Assembly: GCA_964630705.1 (NCBI GenBank)
Contig: CAZVZH010000102.1
Span: 1 to 14,473 of the forward strand
Reading direction: 5' to 3'
Length of the DNA stretch: 14,473 nt
Origin: M3007 sp964630705
GTDB taxonomy: Bacteria; Bacteroidota; Bacteroidia; Chitinophagales; Saprospiraceae
Shown here: positions 7,369 through 14,473 of the stretch, one piece after another
Layout: every line of letters starts with the position of its first letter
How positions within the stretch are numbered: the first letter of the stretch is position 1
The notes under the pieces: model-generated
What the model was told of the DNA's origin: nothing
Databases searched by the model: none
What the model saw: only the letters and a program-made list of their open reading frames with translations
Translations under genes and position numbers: made by a program

Positions 7369-10300
7369 TCACCACTCCACCCGCCACCAATCCACCCCAA
7401 CCACCGCTTTCCCCTCCGCTCCAGTTCCCTGCGCTACCAGATAAACATCTGTCAACTCCCCGTCCTTCGGCCCGGCCGCCCGGTCGATGGCCAAGCGCGC
7501 TTCCACCAACCCAGGCGAATTATTGGCCGGCGGAATGACCGCCGAGCCAGCCAATGCACCAGTTGGGCTGCCCAAGCGCAGCTCAAGTTTTCCACCTCCC
7601 GAGTACCGGGCAGCGGCCACATCCAGCGCCAGGCTGATCGCCGAGAGCCCTTTCAAATCGATAGACTTCAAAACTAGATAGGCTTGGTCGGGCATTTGCA
7701 CCAGTGTGGCCGTTCCGTTGTTGAGCGGGCGTTTGTGCAGTTTGCAGTTCGCTGAAAGGCTGTCTGCGTATTCAGCCTGTTGTTGCGCGGGCCGCAACAG
7801 CAGGGTTTGGCTGCCTCTAACTGGTGGCAATGGCCCGGCGCCCCGGTCGGTGTAGGCCGCGTGAAAAATGTAGTAACCCGTTCCAGGAGCCGCGTTTTTT
7901 CCAGCGGGCGTTTGCAAGGCGTACGCGCCCTGCAGCGGAGTCGGCTGGTTTTTCGGGTCGCTGAGCGAAAGTATCCAGCGTACCATTTCTGCCGCGTCTT
8001 TTTCCGGCACCTGCGGGTGGGCGCTCATGGCCCGGTCGCCCCAAACGCCGCTGCCGCCCTGGATCACTTTTTTCACCAGCCGACCCAGTGCCGTCGCGTC
8101 TTTTTCATAGCGGGAAGCGATAGCCAGGTAGGCCGGTCCGTTGATTTGCCTGTCGGCAGCGTGGCAGGAGCCGCAGTCCGATTTTTCTATGAGCCCCTTG
8201 CCTTGCGCAAAGGGCTGTGCGCGCGGCTTGGGTTGGTAGTTGCGCAGAATTCCGGACGGGTCGCCGCCTTTCGGTTCCATGTATTCGATGGCGACCGACA
8301 CCGCGTCCGAACTGATACGCCCCTCTGAAAGGCTGCCGTCCTCCGCGTCGGAAACACCGATTTTATACCGGATTTGATCTCCTGGCCGGTAAAAACTGCG
8401 ATTTTTTCCAGCAAAATCCCACCACACTACGGGGGCTTGGTTGGCTGCGCTGCCGCCGCTACCGCGCCGGTAATCAATGCGGCTGATACAAGCGTCGGGG
8501 TTGGCGGAATACCATTCGGTGCCGTATTCGAGTACCCACAGCGCGCCGTTTTTGTCGATCAACATATCGATCGGGCGCGACAAGCGGACCGTACCGCCGA
8601 TCGGTTGCATTCCGGCGAGCTGGTCGAGCGAGTCGATATCGATGGCCAGCATCCAGTGGCGCATCCAGTCGTAAATGATGATTTTACCATCGTACTGCTC
8701 CGGAAAGCGGCTTTCTTCCGGGTATTGATCGCAGTAGTACGCCGGGCCGGCCATGGCGCAGCGGGTGCCGTTGGCGACCAGCGGAAACTCGGCCGTACTT
8801 TTAAACGGATACCAGATCAAAGCCGACCGGGCGGCTGGCAATTGGCGGGCGCCGGTATTGTGCGGCGAATTATTGATAGGCCGGGCCGGGTCGAACCAGG
8901 CGCCGGCAGATTCGCTAGCGTAGTCGAAATCGCGGTAGGGTTTGTTGTTGGCGACAAAATAGGGCCAGCCGTAAAAACCCGCCGTCCGGGCAATATTGAT
9001 TTCGTCGTAACCCTCCGGCCCATGCAGGCTATCGGGCACCCCGGCGTCGGGCCCGGGCTCACCCCAGATTAGCAACTGGCGCCGGCGGTCGTAAAATATC
9101 CGGAACGGATTGCGGCAGCCCATCACGAAAATTTCGGGGCGGCCCATTCCTGTGGCAATGCCTTGGGCGTAGCGCGCCGAGATACTCGCCGGGTAGGGCG
9201 CCGCGGCTGGTATTCCGATCATTTGCGACCAAAAGGGGTCGTGCAGCAAGCGGTACCCGCCTGGGCCGACCCGAATTTCTTTTCCGGTAAACAAATTGTC
9301 TGCCGGGCAGAGGTAGGTCCCGTCGGGCAGGGGTTTGATTTTCAGTATTTTACCCCGGAGGTCCATGGAGTTGGAGGCCGACTTTTGCGAGTCGTACTGG
9401 CTTTTGCCGGGGCGCTCGTCGATGGAGGTGTAGCCGTCATCGTAGTGGTCGGTATTATCGCCGGTAGCGAGGTAGAGGTAGCCTTGGTCGTCGAATTCGA
9501 GGCAACCGCCGGCGTGGTAGTTGTGCACGGAGCGGTCGGTTGGGATTTCCAGCAGCACCTGTTCGGACCCGAGCTCGAGTTGTTCATTTTTTAGTTTGAA
9601 ACGAGCAAGCCGGATGGCCTCCACCCCGTTTTCCGGCGCGTAATACAGGTACAGCCAGTGGTTGTCGGCCCAGTTGGGGTCGAGCGCCAGCCCAAGCAGG
9701 CCTTCTTCATTTTGGATATACACCGGAATTTCAGCCAAGGTCCGGATGCTTCCATTCGCGGGGTCGAGCAATTTGACACTGCCGCGGCGTTCGATAAAAA
9801 CAATTTTTCCGTCGGGTAGCTGGTCAAAGCCCATGGGCTCGTACAAGTTGCAAGCCAGACTGGTTTTTACAAACCCGGAACCGCCCCCGGCTTTCGGGGC
9901 TGCTTTGGGTGTAGCAAGGCGGGAATAATCCGGCCCCTTTCCATCGCCGATGGCGTATTGCAGGCCGCCCAGCAGGAGTTGCAGAAAGTCATCCTGACGG
10001 TACAATTCAGGGTTATGGCCCAAAGCGGTAAAAAAGCTGCGACCGCCGTCAAACTCCTGCCGCCAGGCAATGGGGTGGAAGGTGCCCATGTTGCCACCCT
10101 GAATGGAACTTTCGTCGAGCGATAGCAGGACGTTTACCTCTGGGCTGACGTTCCGGAGGTTAAACCACTCGTCGTGTAGTTGCCAACGCTCGTTCAGGTG
10201 TTTCGTGGCCGGGTCATCGGCTTGTTCGATTTGCAGCACACCGGTTTGTTCCGGCACCTGGCTGTCGAAGTGGCCGCCCACGAGCTGGCCGTACCAGCTC

Positions 10301-10677
10301 CAATTGTGTTCCGTATCGATGGCAGTGTGGATACCGACAAACCCGCCTCCGGCTTGTATGTAGCGCTCCAGTTCTTTTTCCTGGCTGGGGTTGAGCACAT
10401 CGCCGGCGGTGTTGAGAAACACGACAGCAATTACTTTGCGCAAGTTTTCCGCGGTAAATACCTCGGCGTCGTCGGTAATTTCGACCGCGTAACCTTGTTC
10501 TTTACAAAGTTTTTCCAGGGCTTCCGAGCCGGCTTGGGTGCTTTCGTGAAATACAAATTCCGTTTTGTTAAAAATCAGCACGCGCGGTTCGTTGCGCTGT
10601 TTTTTGCAGGAGGCCGCCGCACAGCACCAAAGAAGGATCAAGCCCAGTCTCCAAAAGATGTTTTTAAATGGTCGCAT
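7369..10677 (-). CDS. Multidomain lipoprotein: ThuA, PQQ-type glucose/sorbosone dehydrogenase, PKD-like, cytochrome c, C-terminal jelly-roll-like region
   Basis: This 1102-residue protein has a lipoprotein signal with AASC at 21-24 (lipid-bearing Cys24), so it is probably anchored in the envelope. Residues 32-245 form a ThuA domain (GGGFVGIHTAIDTEHNW, then HPIAWRQEF and FFTALGH). Residues 268-735 form a glucose/sorbosone dehydrogenase propeller: GLLGLALDP (326-334); HNYHAGGCLEFDDQGYLYLATGD, with His388 matching the catalytic base of soluble PQQ glucose dehydrogenase; CRNPFRIFYD with Arg522; and AGFYGWPY. A PKD-like domain spans about 747-802. A one-haem cytochrome c has CGSCH (835-839) and likely distal ligand Met884 in MSAHP. 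Residues 915-1102 look like a carbohydrate-binding jelly roll ending GVDWWRVEW. The inferred role is sugar oxidation by a quinoprotein with electrons passed to the fused haem. Substrate and PQQ use are not proven. It lies 77 nt after the ThuA gene upstream. Confidence 0.9.
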   Translation of the reverse strand: MRPFKNIFWRLGLILLWCCAAASCKKQRNEPRVLIFNKTEFVFHESTQAGSEALEKLCKEQGYAVEITDDAEVFTAENLRKVIAVVFLNTAGDVLNPSQEKELERYIQAGGGFVGIHTAIDTEHNWSWYGQLVGGHFDSQVPEQTGVLQIEQADDPATKHLNERWQLHDEWFNLRNVSPEVNVLLSLDESSIQGGNMGTFHPIAWRQEFDGGRSFFTALGHNPELYRQDDFLQLLLGGLQYAIGDGKGPDYSRLATPKAAPKAGGGSGFVKTSLACNLYEPMGFDQLPDGKIVFIERRGSVKLLDPANGSIRTLAEIPVYIQNEEGLLGLALDPNWADNHWLYLYYAPENGVEAIRLARFKLKNEQLELGSEQVLLEIPTDRSVHNYHAGGCLEFDDQGYLYLATGDNTDHYDDGYTSIDERPGKSQYDSQKSASNSMDLRGKILKIKPLPDGTYLCPADNLFTGKEIRVGPGGYRLLHDPFWSQMIGIPAAAPYPASISARYAQGIATGMGRPEIFVMGCRNPFRIFYDRRRQLLIWGEPGPDAGVPDSLHGPEGYDEINIARTAGFYGWPYFVANNKPYRDFDYASESAGAWFDPARPINNSPHNTGARQLPAARSALIWYPFKSTAEFPLVANGTRCAMAGPAYYCDQYPEESRFPEQYDGKIIIYDWMRHWMLAIDIDSLDQLAGMQPIGGTVRLSRPIDMLIDKNGALWVLEYGTEWYSANPDACISRIDYRRGSGGSAANQAPVVWWDFAGKNRSFYRPGDQIRYKIGVSDAEDGSLSEGRISSDAVSVAIEYMEPKGGDPSGILRNYQPKPRAQPFAQGKGLIEKSDCGSCHAADRQINGPAYLAIASRYEKDATALGRLVKKVIQGGSGVWGDRAMSAHPQVPEKDAAEMVRWILSLSDPKNQPTPLQGAYALQTPAGKNAAPGTGYYIFHAAYTDRGAGPLPPVRGSQTLLLRPAQQQAEYADSLSANCKLHKRPLNNGTATLVQMPDQAYLVLKSIDLKGLSAISLALDVAAARYSGGGKLELRLGSPTGALAGSAVIPPANNSPGLVEARLAIDRAAGPKDGELTDVYLVAQGTGAEGKAVVGVDWWRVEW

Positions 10678-10754
10678 AATTCAATACTCGTGATTTTTTT
10701 GATTCATGCTAAAAGCATACCGTTTTTTCAGTAAAACCGGCCGAACCAGCTGCA

Positions 10755-11513
10755 TTACCGCCCTGCTGCGTATTGAATGCCGCCTAAGAGATGGTTTAAA
10801 AAAGCCGGTTCGGCATACGAGGCTTCGGTGTGCCCCAAAGCAGTGTAAAATACGCGTCCATTACCGAAAGGTTGACACCAGGCCATGGGGTGGTTTTCGC
10901 CCATTGACCCGCCGCTATAGCTCGTTTCGTCGATCCGGAGCAAAACCTGAAGGTTGGGTTGTACTGCGGTGAAATTGTACCATTCGTCGGTGCGCGACCA
11001 GGAGGTAGGCAGGTGGCAGGTGGCGGGGTGTTGCGTGTCGACGACGCGTAGTTGGGCGGGCAGGATATTGGAATGGTCCTTGAAGCGGGCGCCAATAATT
11101 TGCCCAAAAATGGGCCAGTCGTATTCGGTGTCGGCGGCTGAATGGATACCGGCCAATCCGCCGCCTTTACGAATGAACTGTTCCAATGCTGATTGCTGGG
11201 CAGCGTCGAGCACGTTGCCGCTCGTGCACAAAAAGACCACAACATTGTAATGTTTCAGATTTTCCGCGTCTAATTCGGCGGCGTTTTCCGTGTCCCGGGG
11301 CAGATAACCGTGTTCCCGGCAAAGTTGGCGCAGGGCATCGGTGGCGGCTGGTATGCAGGCATGGCGGTGGCCGGCCGTTTTGGAAAAAATCAGGATTCGG
11401 GGCGATGGGTCAACGTTACAGCAGAAAAGAAAAAGTAAGGTCAGCCCAATAGTTATCCAGCCGAAAAGAGCGCGTCCGGGGAAAAAAGAACCCGACCAGC
11501 ATGCAAGCGTCAT
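10755..11513 (-). CDS. ThuA-domain protein, membrane- or lipid-anchored
   Basis: I take the ATG at 11513 (252 residues). An in-frame ATG at 11612 would begin inside the terminator of the preceding SusD gene and place a non-signal segment before the hydrophobic N-terminus. Residues 15-31 are hydrophobic and end in FLFCCN, which may be a non-canonical lipobox or a membrane anchor. The ThuA fold (glutamine-amidotransferase-like; named after trehalose utilisation) covers about 38-250: ILIFSKTAGHRH, GGGLAGIHSAADTEYDWP (117-134), DEWYNF, then HPMAWCQPFGNGRVFYTALGH. It is clearly homologous to the first domain of the next gene downstream, which suggests duplication or a shared substrate. TATATTAG at 11549-11542 is one base off the -7 consensus and could be its promoter. 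ThuA enzymology is poorly settled, so no reaction is assigned. Confidence 0.9.
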   Translation of the reverse strand: MTLACWSGSFFPGRALFGWITIGLTLLFLFCCNVDPSPRILIFSKTAGHRHACIPAATDALRQLCREHGYLPRDTENAAELDAENLKHYNVVVFLCTSGNVLDAAQQSALEQFIRKGGGLAGIHSAADTEYDWPIFGQIIGARFKDHSNILPAQLRVVDTQHPATCHLPTSWSRTDEWYNFTAVQPNLQVLLRIDETSYSGGSMGENHPMAWCQPFGNGRVFYTALGHTEASYAEPAFLNHLLGGIQYAAGR

Positions 11514-11584
11514 AATCAAAAAATGTTGGAAGGCGGGGTCGCTAATATACCTTTCCGGAATAAAGATTTCTCGTTTAAAAAAGA

Positions 11585-11621
11585 AAACGGCAGTTGCGGG
11601 ACAACGCCGCAACTGCCGTTT
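11585..11621 (-). terminator. Rho-independent terminator of the SusC/SusD transcript
   Basis: A perfect 15-bp stem, AAACGGCAGTTGCGG (11585-11599) against CCGCAACTGCCGTTT (11607-11621) with a 7-nt loop, begins 28 nt after the susD-like stop on the - strand. It is followed there by TCTTTTTTAAA, a good U tract. It separates the SusCD pair from the ThuA genes downstream. Confidence 0.92.
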
Positions 11622-11649
11622 GGGTATTCATCAAAAAGTGGTTCTGGTC

Positions 11650-13239
11650 TTAGTAGCCAGGGTTCTGCTGTGCTGCCAGCACCGGATTGGTGTTAAGTTC
11701 CGAAACCGGAATCGGCCACAGGAAGCGGTAGTCGTCGTACGGAATAGCGGGTTTGCCCAGTGTACCGGTGTACACGCCGTTGGCGTCGTAGTTTACGCCG
11801 GGGCCCCAGCTGGCAAAAGTGGTTTGGTTGTACAACACTTTGGCCGGGATACCTCCGGTGGAGAAATCCGGGTCTTTAGCCAGGCGATGGATATCCGCCC
11901 AGCGGCGACCTTCTGCCAAAAACTCGATCCGGCGTTCGTTCAACACTGCCTGAAGCATGGCTTTTGCATCGGCAAAAGTGCCGGCGGTGTATTGTTTGGC
12001 CGGGTCGGTTACGGCGCGGTTGCGCACCTGATTGAGCAGGCCCAGAGCAGCGGTCATATCCGGCGTGGAAATGCGCAGCTGCGCTTCGGCTACGTTCAGC
12101 AGCACTTCAGCATAGCGAATGATCGGATTCCAGTCGTCCTGATTGGTGATATTGCGGTACTTGTGGCTGAAATAGGCGCGGCCGTTGTGTTTGGCCACTT
12201 GGGTGCGGCGCAAGTCGCTGGCATCCCAATACGGCGCATTGAAAATGATCGGGCTGATGGCTACCAGAGCGCGGCCCGGCGATACGGCGTACATAACCGG
12301 CAGCGCGCCGTTGACACCGGGGTTGTCGACGTTGGCATTTTCAATGGAGAAAATGGACTCTGTGTTGGCGCTATAGCTGGCAAACGGACCTTCGGGCGTA
12401 GCGGTCAGGGCGTAGGTGCCGCCGTTCAGTTTGGCGCCCTCGGTAATCACGTCGTTCCAACGACCCATGTGCAGGTAAATCCGGGTTTTCAGCGCAATAG
12501 CGGCGCCCGAAGTTGCCCGGCTGATTTTGAGCGTACCGGCCCGGGTGGCAGGCAGGTTTTGCTCGGCGTAGTTCAGATCTTCAAGAATCAGGTCGTAGCA
12601 TTCTTTCACCGTATTGCGGCCTTGTTGTTGGGCAGCTTCTTTCGAAGCTACATTGTTGACGCCGCGGGTGCGGTAGGGCACGCCCAGGTGCGAAGCATCC
12701 GGCGTGTGGTTGTATGGCCGTGCGAAGTGGACCAACAGTTCGTGGTGCGCCAGAGCGCGCAGGAATCGTGCTTCACCTTCGTAGCCTTTTGCGACCGCTT
12801 CGGTGAGTACGCCGTTTTGTTGGGCGGTTTGAACGCCTTCAATGGCGATGTTGGCTTTGTTGATCAGGCCGTACAGCGTTTCCCAGTGAAACACGTTGTT
12901 GGCAGTCGTCGGGTTGTACGTAGCCTCGTAGGTGATGGCGTAAAAGAGCGCGACGTTGAGCATGTCTTCGCCGCGGTTGTCGCCTTGTTCTACGTTGGCT
13001 GCTCCGAACGGATAACCGCGCACGGCGCCGCCGGCGTAAAAGCCGCTTTGGGCGGCATCGTAAACTCCGGTCATGGAAAGCGCACAGCGTTCGGGAGTCG
13101 AGAAAGCCGCCGTTTCGGTAATCCGGTCGAAAGGCTGCAGGTCGGTAACATCTTTGTCGCAGGCAACAGCCCCCAGGCTCAACACCAGGATGAGGGCAAA
13201 CATGCGCGCGCAGGCAAAAAGTTTATGGATATTTTTCAT
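11650..13239 (-). CDS. SusD/RagB family nutrient-binding outer-membrane lipoprotein
   Basis: SusD-like proteins sit on the outer surface as a lid over a SusC-like channel and capture the ligand. This one has 529 residues, a usual length. Its lipoprotein signal ends in GAVAC with Cys27, followed by DKDVTD. Acidic residues after the Cys suit the surface-export signal of Bacteroidota lipoproteins. Family landmarks include GEARFLRALAHHELL (about 155-169, tetratricopeptide-like helices), NPIIRYAEVLLNVAEAQL (371-388), NERRIEFLAEGRRWADIHRL (434-453) and the C-terminal DYRFLWPIPVSELNTNP with final QNPGY. It starts 19 nt after the SusC-like stop, so the two form one transcription unit. The ligand cannot be read from the sequence; the neighbouring sugar-oxidation genes make a carbohydrate plausible. 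Confidence 0.96.
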   Translation of the reverse strand: MKNIHKLFACARMFALILVLSLGAVACDKDVTDLQPFDRITETAAFSTPERCALSMTGVYDAAQSGFYAGGAVRGYPFGAANVEQGDNRGEDMLNVALFYAITYEATYNPTTANNVFHWETLYGLINKANIAIEGVQTAQQNGVLTEAVAKGYEGEARFLRALAHHELLVHFARPYNHTPDASHLGVPYRTRGVNNVASKEAAQQQGRNTVKECYDLILEDLNYAEQNLPATRAGTLKISRATSGAAIALKTRIYLHMGRWNDVITEGAKLNGGTYALTATPEGPFASYSANTESIFSIENANVDNPGVNGALPVMYAVSPGRALVAISPIIFNAPYWDASDLRRTQVAKHNGRAYFSHKYRNITNQDDWNPIIRYAEVLLNVAEAQLRISTPDMTAALGLLNQVRNRAVTDPAKQYTAGTFADAKAMLQAVLNERRIEFLAEGRRWADIHRLAKDPDFSTGGIPAKVLYNQTTFASWGPGVNYDANGVYTGTLGKPAIPYDDYRFLWPIPVSELNTNPVLAAQQNPGY

Positions 13240-13258
13240 TAGTTAAAATGTTTTTTGA

Positions 13259-14473
13259 TTAGAAACCCAGGTTAGCGCCGATAGTAAACACTTGTTGTTG
13301 GGGGTTGCCATTGAAATCTACGCCGAAACCGTTGGTGTTGGTTTCCGGGTCTAGGCCCGAGTAGCCGGTAATGGTGAGCATGTTTTGCGCTTGTACAAAA
13401 ATGCGGAACGATTCGACGTTGATGCGGCGGGTAAGCGTTTTCGGCATGGTGTAGCCGATAGCAACATTGGCCAAGCGCAGAAAATCGCCTTTTTCAACCC
13501 AGCGCGTTGACGCTACGTTCGGGTTATTCACCGTATTGCTGGCATTGAGGCGCAGTTTGGGCGTTACGCCATCCCCCGGATTTTCAGGGCTTTGCCAACG
13601 GCCGAGAATTTCTTCGCCGTTGTTGTTGAAGCCCATATCGAGCAGGTCGGCCCGGGTGCGGTTCATGATCACGTTGCCGCCGGAGAAACGCAAGAACACA
13701 TTGAGGTCGAAAGCGCCCAGAGTGAAGTTGTTGTCAAAACCGCCAAACCATTTCGGTAAAGACGAACCGAGAATCCGGCGGTCCGTTGTGGTCGACAGGG
13801 TGGCTGCTGCGCCGGTAGCGCCGGGCTCGTCCGGATTGTACACCGTGAAAGCGCCGGTATTAATATTCTGCTGCACCAGCGTGCCGTCCGATTTTTTATA
13901 CACCGGGTTGCCGTTGGCCGGGTTGACGCCGTGGTAGTCGAAGCCGTAAATTGAGTTCATCGACTGGCCGGCGCGGATAATGTTGAAATCGCCGATGATA
14001 TCCTGGTCGGTACCGTCCAGATTTTTTACCAGGGAGAGCACTTCATTGTTCTGGGTTGAAAAATTCAGGCTGGTGTTCCAGCGGAAATTGCCGCTGCGGA
14101 GTACCACGGCATCCACCGTGAACTCGATCCCATCGCCGCGCATGCTGCCGATATTGGTGAAAATCCGGTTGCCCGGGATACCGAGCGAGGGCGCCGTCGG
14201 GGCGCTCAGGATGATATCGTCGTTGTCTTGCCGCCAGTAGGCCACCGAGGCGTTGATGCGGCTGTCGAACAAACCGAAGTCGATGCCGAAGTCCATCTTT
14301 TTCTGAGCTTCCCACTGCAGGTTGTTGTTGCCGAAGTTGTTGTAGGCAATGCCGTTTTGCAAGCCGTAAGGTGCAGAGCCAAAAGAACCGATGTAGGGAT
14401 AGTTGCCGATCCGAACGTTGCCCACCTCAGCATAGGAGCCGCGCAGGCGGAGGTCGGAAACGATCCGGCCAAT
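13259..14473 (-). CDS. SusC/RagA family TonB-dependent outer-membrane transporter, C-terminal part (5' end outside window)
   Basis: The frame is open to the window edge and 404 C-terminal residues are visible. SusC-like proteins are usually about 1000 residues, so signal peptide, carboxypeptidase-like domain, TonB box and plug lie outside. What is seen is barrel: LRLRGSYAEVGN near the visible start, WEAQKKMDFGIDFGLFDSRI, then GIEFTVDAVVLRSGNFRWN and NTSLNFSTQNNEV. The end has FRIFVQAQNMLTITGYSGLDPE and final GANLGF with a terminal Phe, a standard SusC ending. It uses TonB energy to import a ligand held by the SusD-like partner encoded just after it. The first true start codon is not in view; the GTG at 14425 is internal. 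Confidence 0.95.
   Translation of the reverse strand: MGRIVSDLRLRGSYAEVGNVRIGNYPYIGSFGSAPYGLQNGIAYNNFGNNNLQWEAQKKMDFGIDFGLFDSRINASVAYWRQDNDDIILSAPTAPSLGIPGNRIFTNIGSMRGDGIEFTVDAVVLRSGNFRWNTSLNFSTQNNEVLSLVKNLDGTDQDIIGDFNIIRAGQSMNSIYGFDYHGVNPANGNPVYKKSDGTLVQQNINTGAFTVYNPDEPGATGAAATLSTTTDRRILGSSLPKWFGGFDNNFTLGAFDLNVFLRFSGGNVIMNRTRADLLDMGFNNNGEEILGRWQSPENPGDGVTPKLRLNASNTVNNPNVASTRWVEKGDFLRLANVAIGYTMPKTLTRRINVESFRIFVQAQNMLTITGYSGLDPETNTNGFGVDFNGNPQQQVFTIGANLGF

Noticed and set aside
8374..9072. 232-codon + strand frame opposite the dehydrogenase domain
   Set aside because: Antisense shadow in GC-rich sequence; the opposite strand carries conserved propeller motifs across the whole interval.
10678..10754. 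Possible terminator or riboswitch between the two ThuA genes
   Set aside because: Only a 5-bp stem (ATGCT/AGCAT, 10706-10718) and imperfect CCGG/TTTT pairings are seen; no strong hairpin with a U tract.
11341..13242. 633-codon open frame on the + strand opposite the SusD-like gene and the start of the ThuA gene
   Set aside because: It is fully antisense to a clear SusD family protein, crosses the terminator, and its translation is a mirror of that gene's codon bias with no recognisable domain.

Overview
The window reads as chromosomal DNA from a member of the Bacteroidota. Four things point there: a C-terminal SusC/RagA piece followed by a complete SusD/RagB lipoprotein; a PorZ-type surface protein of the type IX secretion system (T9SS); a tRNA promoter that fits the Bacteroidota consensus (TTG, 21-nt spacer, TAnnTTTG); and gene starts without strong Shine-Dalgarno sequences. 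The large multidomain sugar-oxidation lipoprotein would suit Saprospiria, Cytophagia or Chitinophagia, but the class cannot be fixed from the sequence alone.

Left part, + strand (1-3514). The window opens inside a 23S rRNA pseudouridine synthase (RluB/RsuA family) that carries a Gly/Arg-rich tandem-repeat N-terminal extension. It ends at a clear terminator hairpin. A PorT-like outer-membrane beta-barrel protein and L-aspartate oxidase (nadB) follow.

Middle, - strand (3520-6914). rbfA, nadD and porZ are read leftward in tight order and converge on nadB with only 5 nt between stop codons. NadB and NadD are both steps of de novo NAD synthesis, so two NAD genes sit here on opposite strands. RbfA serves 30S ribosome maturation and PorZ serves T9SS surface attachment.

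Centre (6915-7368). This stretch holds the rbfA leader, a small inverted repeat, a strong promoter, tRNA-Lys(UUU), and a hairpin that can terminate transcription from both sides.

Right part, - strand (7369-14473). Reading leftward: the C-terminal part of a SusC-like TonB-dependent transporter, its SusD-like partner, a strong terminator, a free-standing ThuA-domain protein, and a 1102-residue lipoprotein. That lipoprotein joins a ThuA domain, a PQQ-type glucose/sorbosone dehydrogenase propeller, a PKD-like domain, a one-haem cytochrome c domain and a C-terminal jelly-roll-like region. Together these suggest outer-membrane uptake of a carbohydrate next to oxidative sugar processing at the cell envelope. 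No glycoside hydrolase or regulator is visible in the window, so the substrate is unknown.

I see no CRISPR array, insertion sequence, phage gene or recognisable defence system. No gap between genes exceeds 300 nt. The most unusual items are the RluB repeat tail and the ThuA/dehydrogenase/cytochrome fusion with its neighbouring ThuA paralogue and SusCD pair; both use known families.
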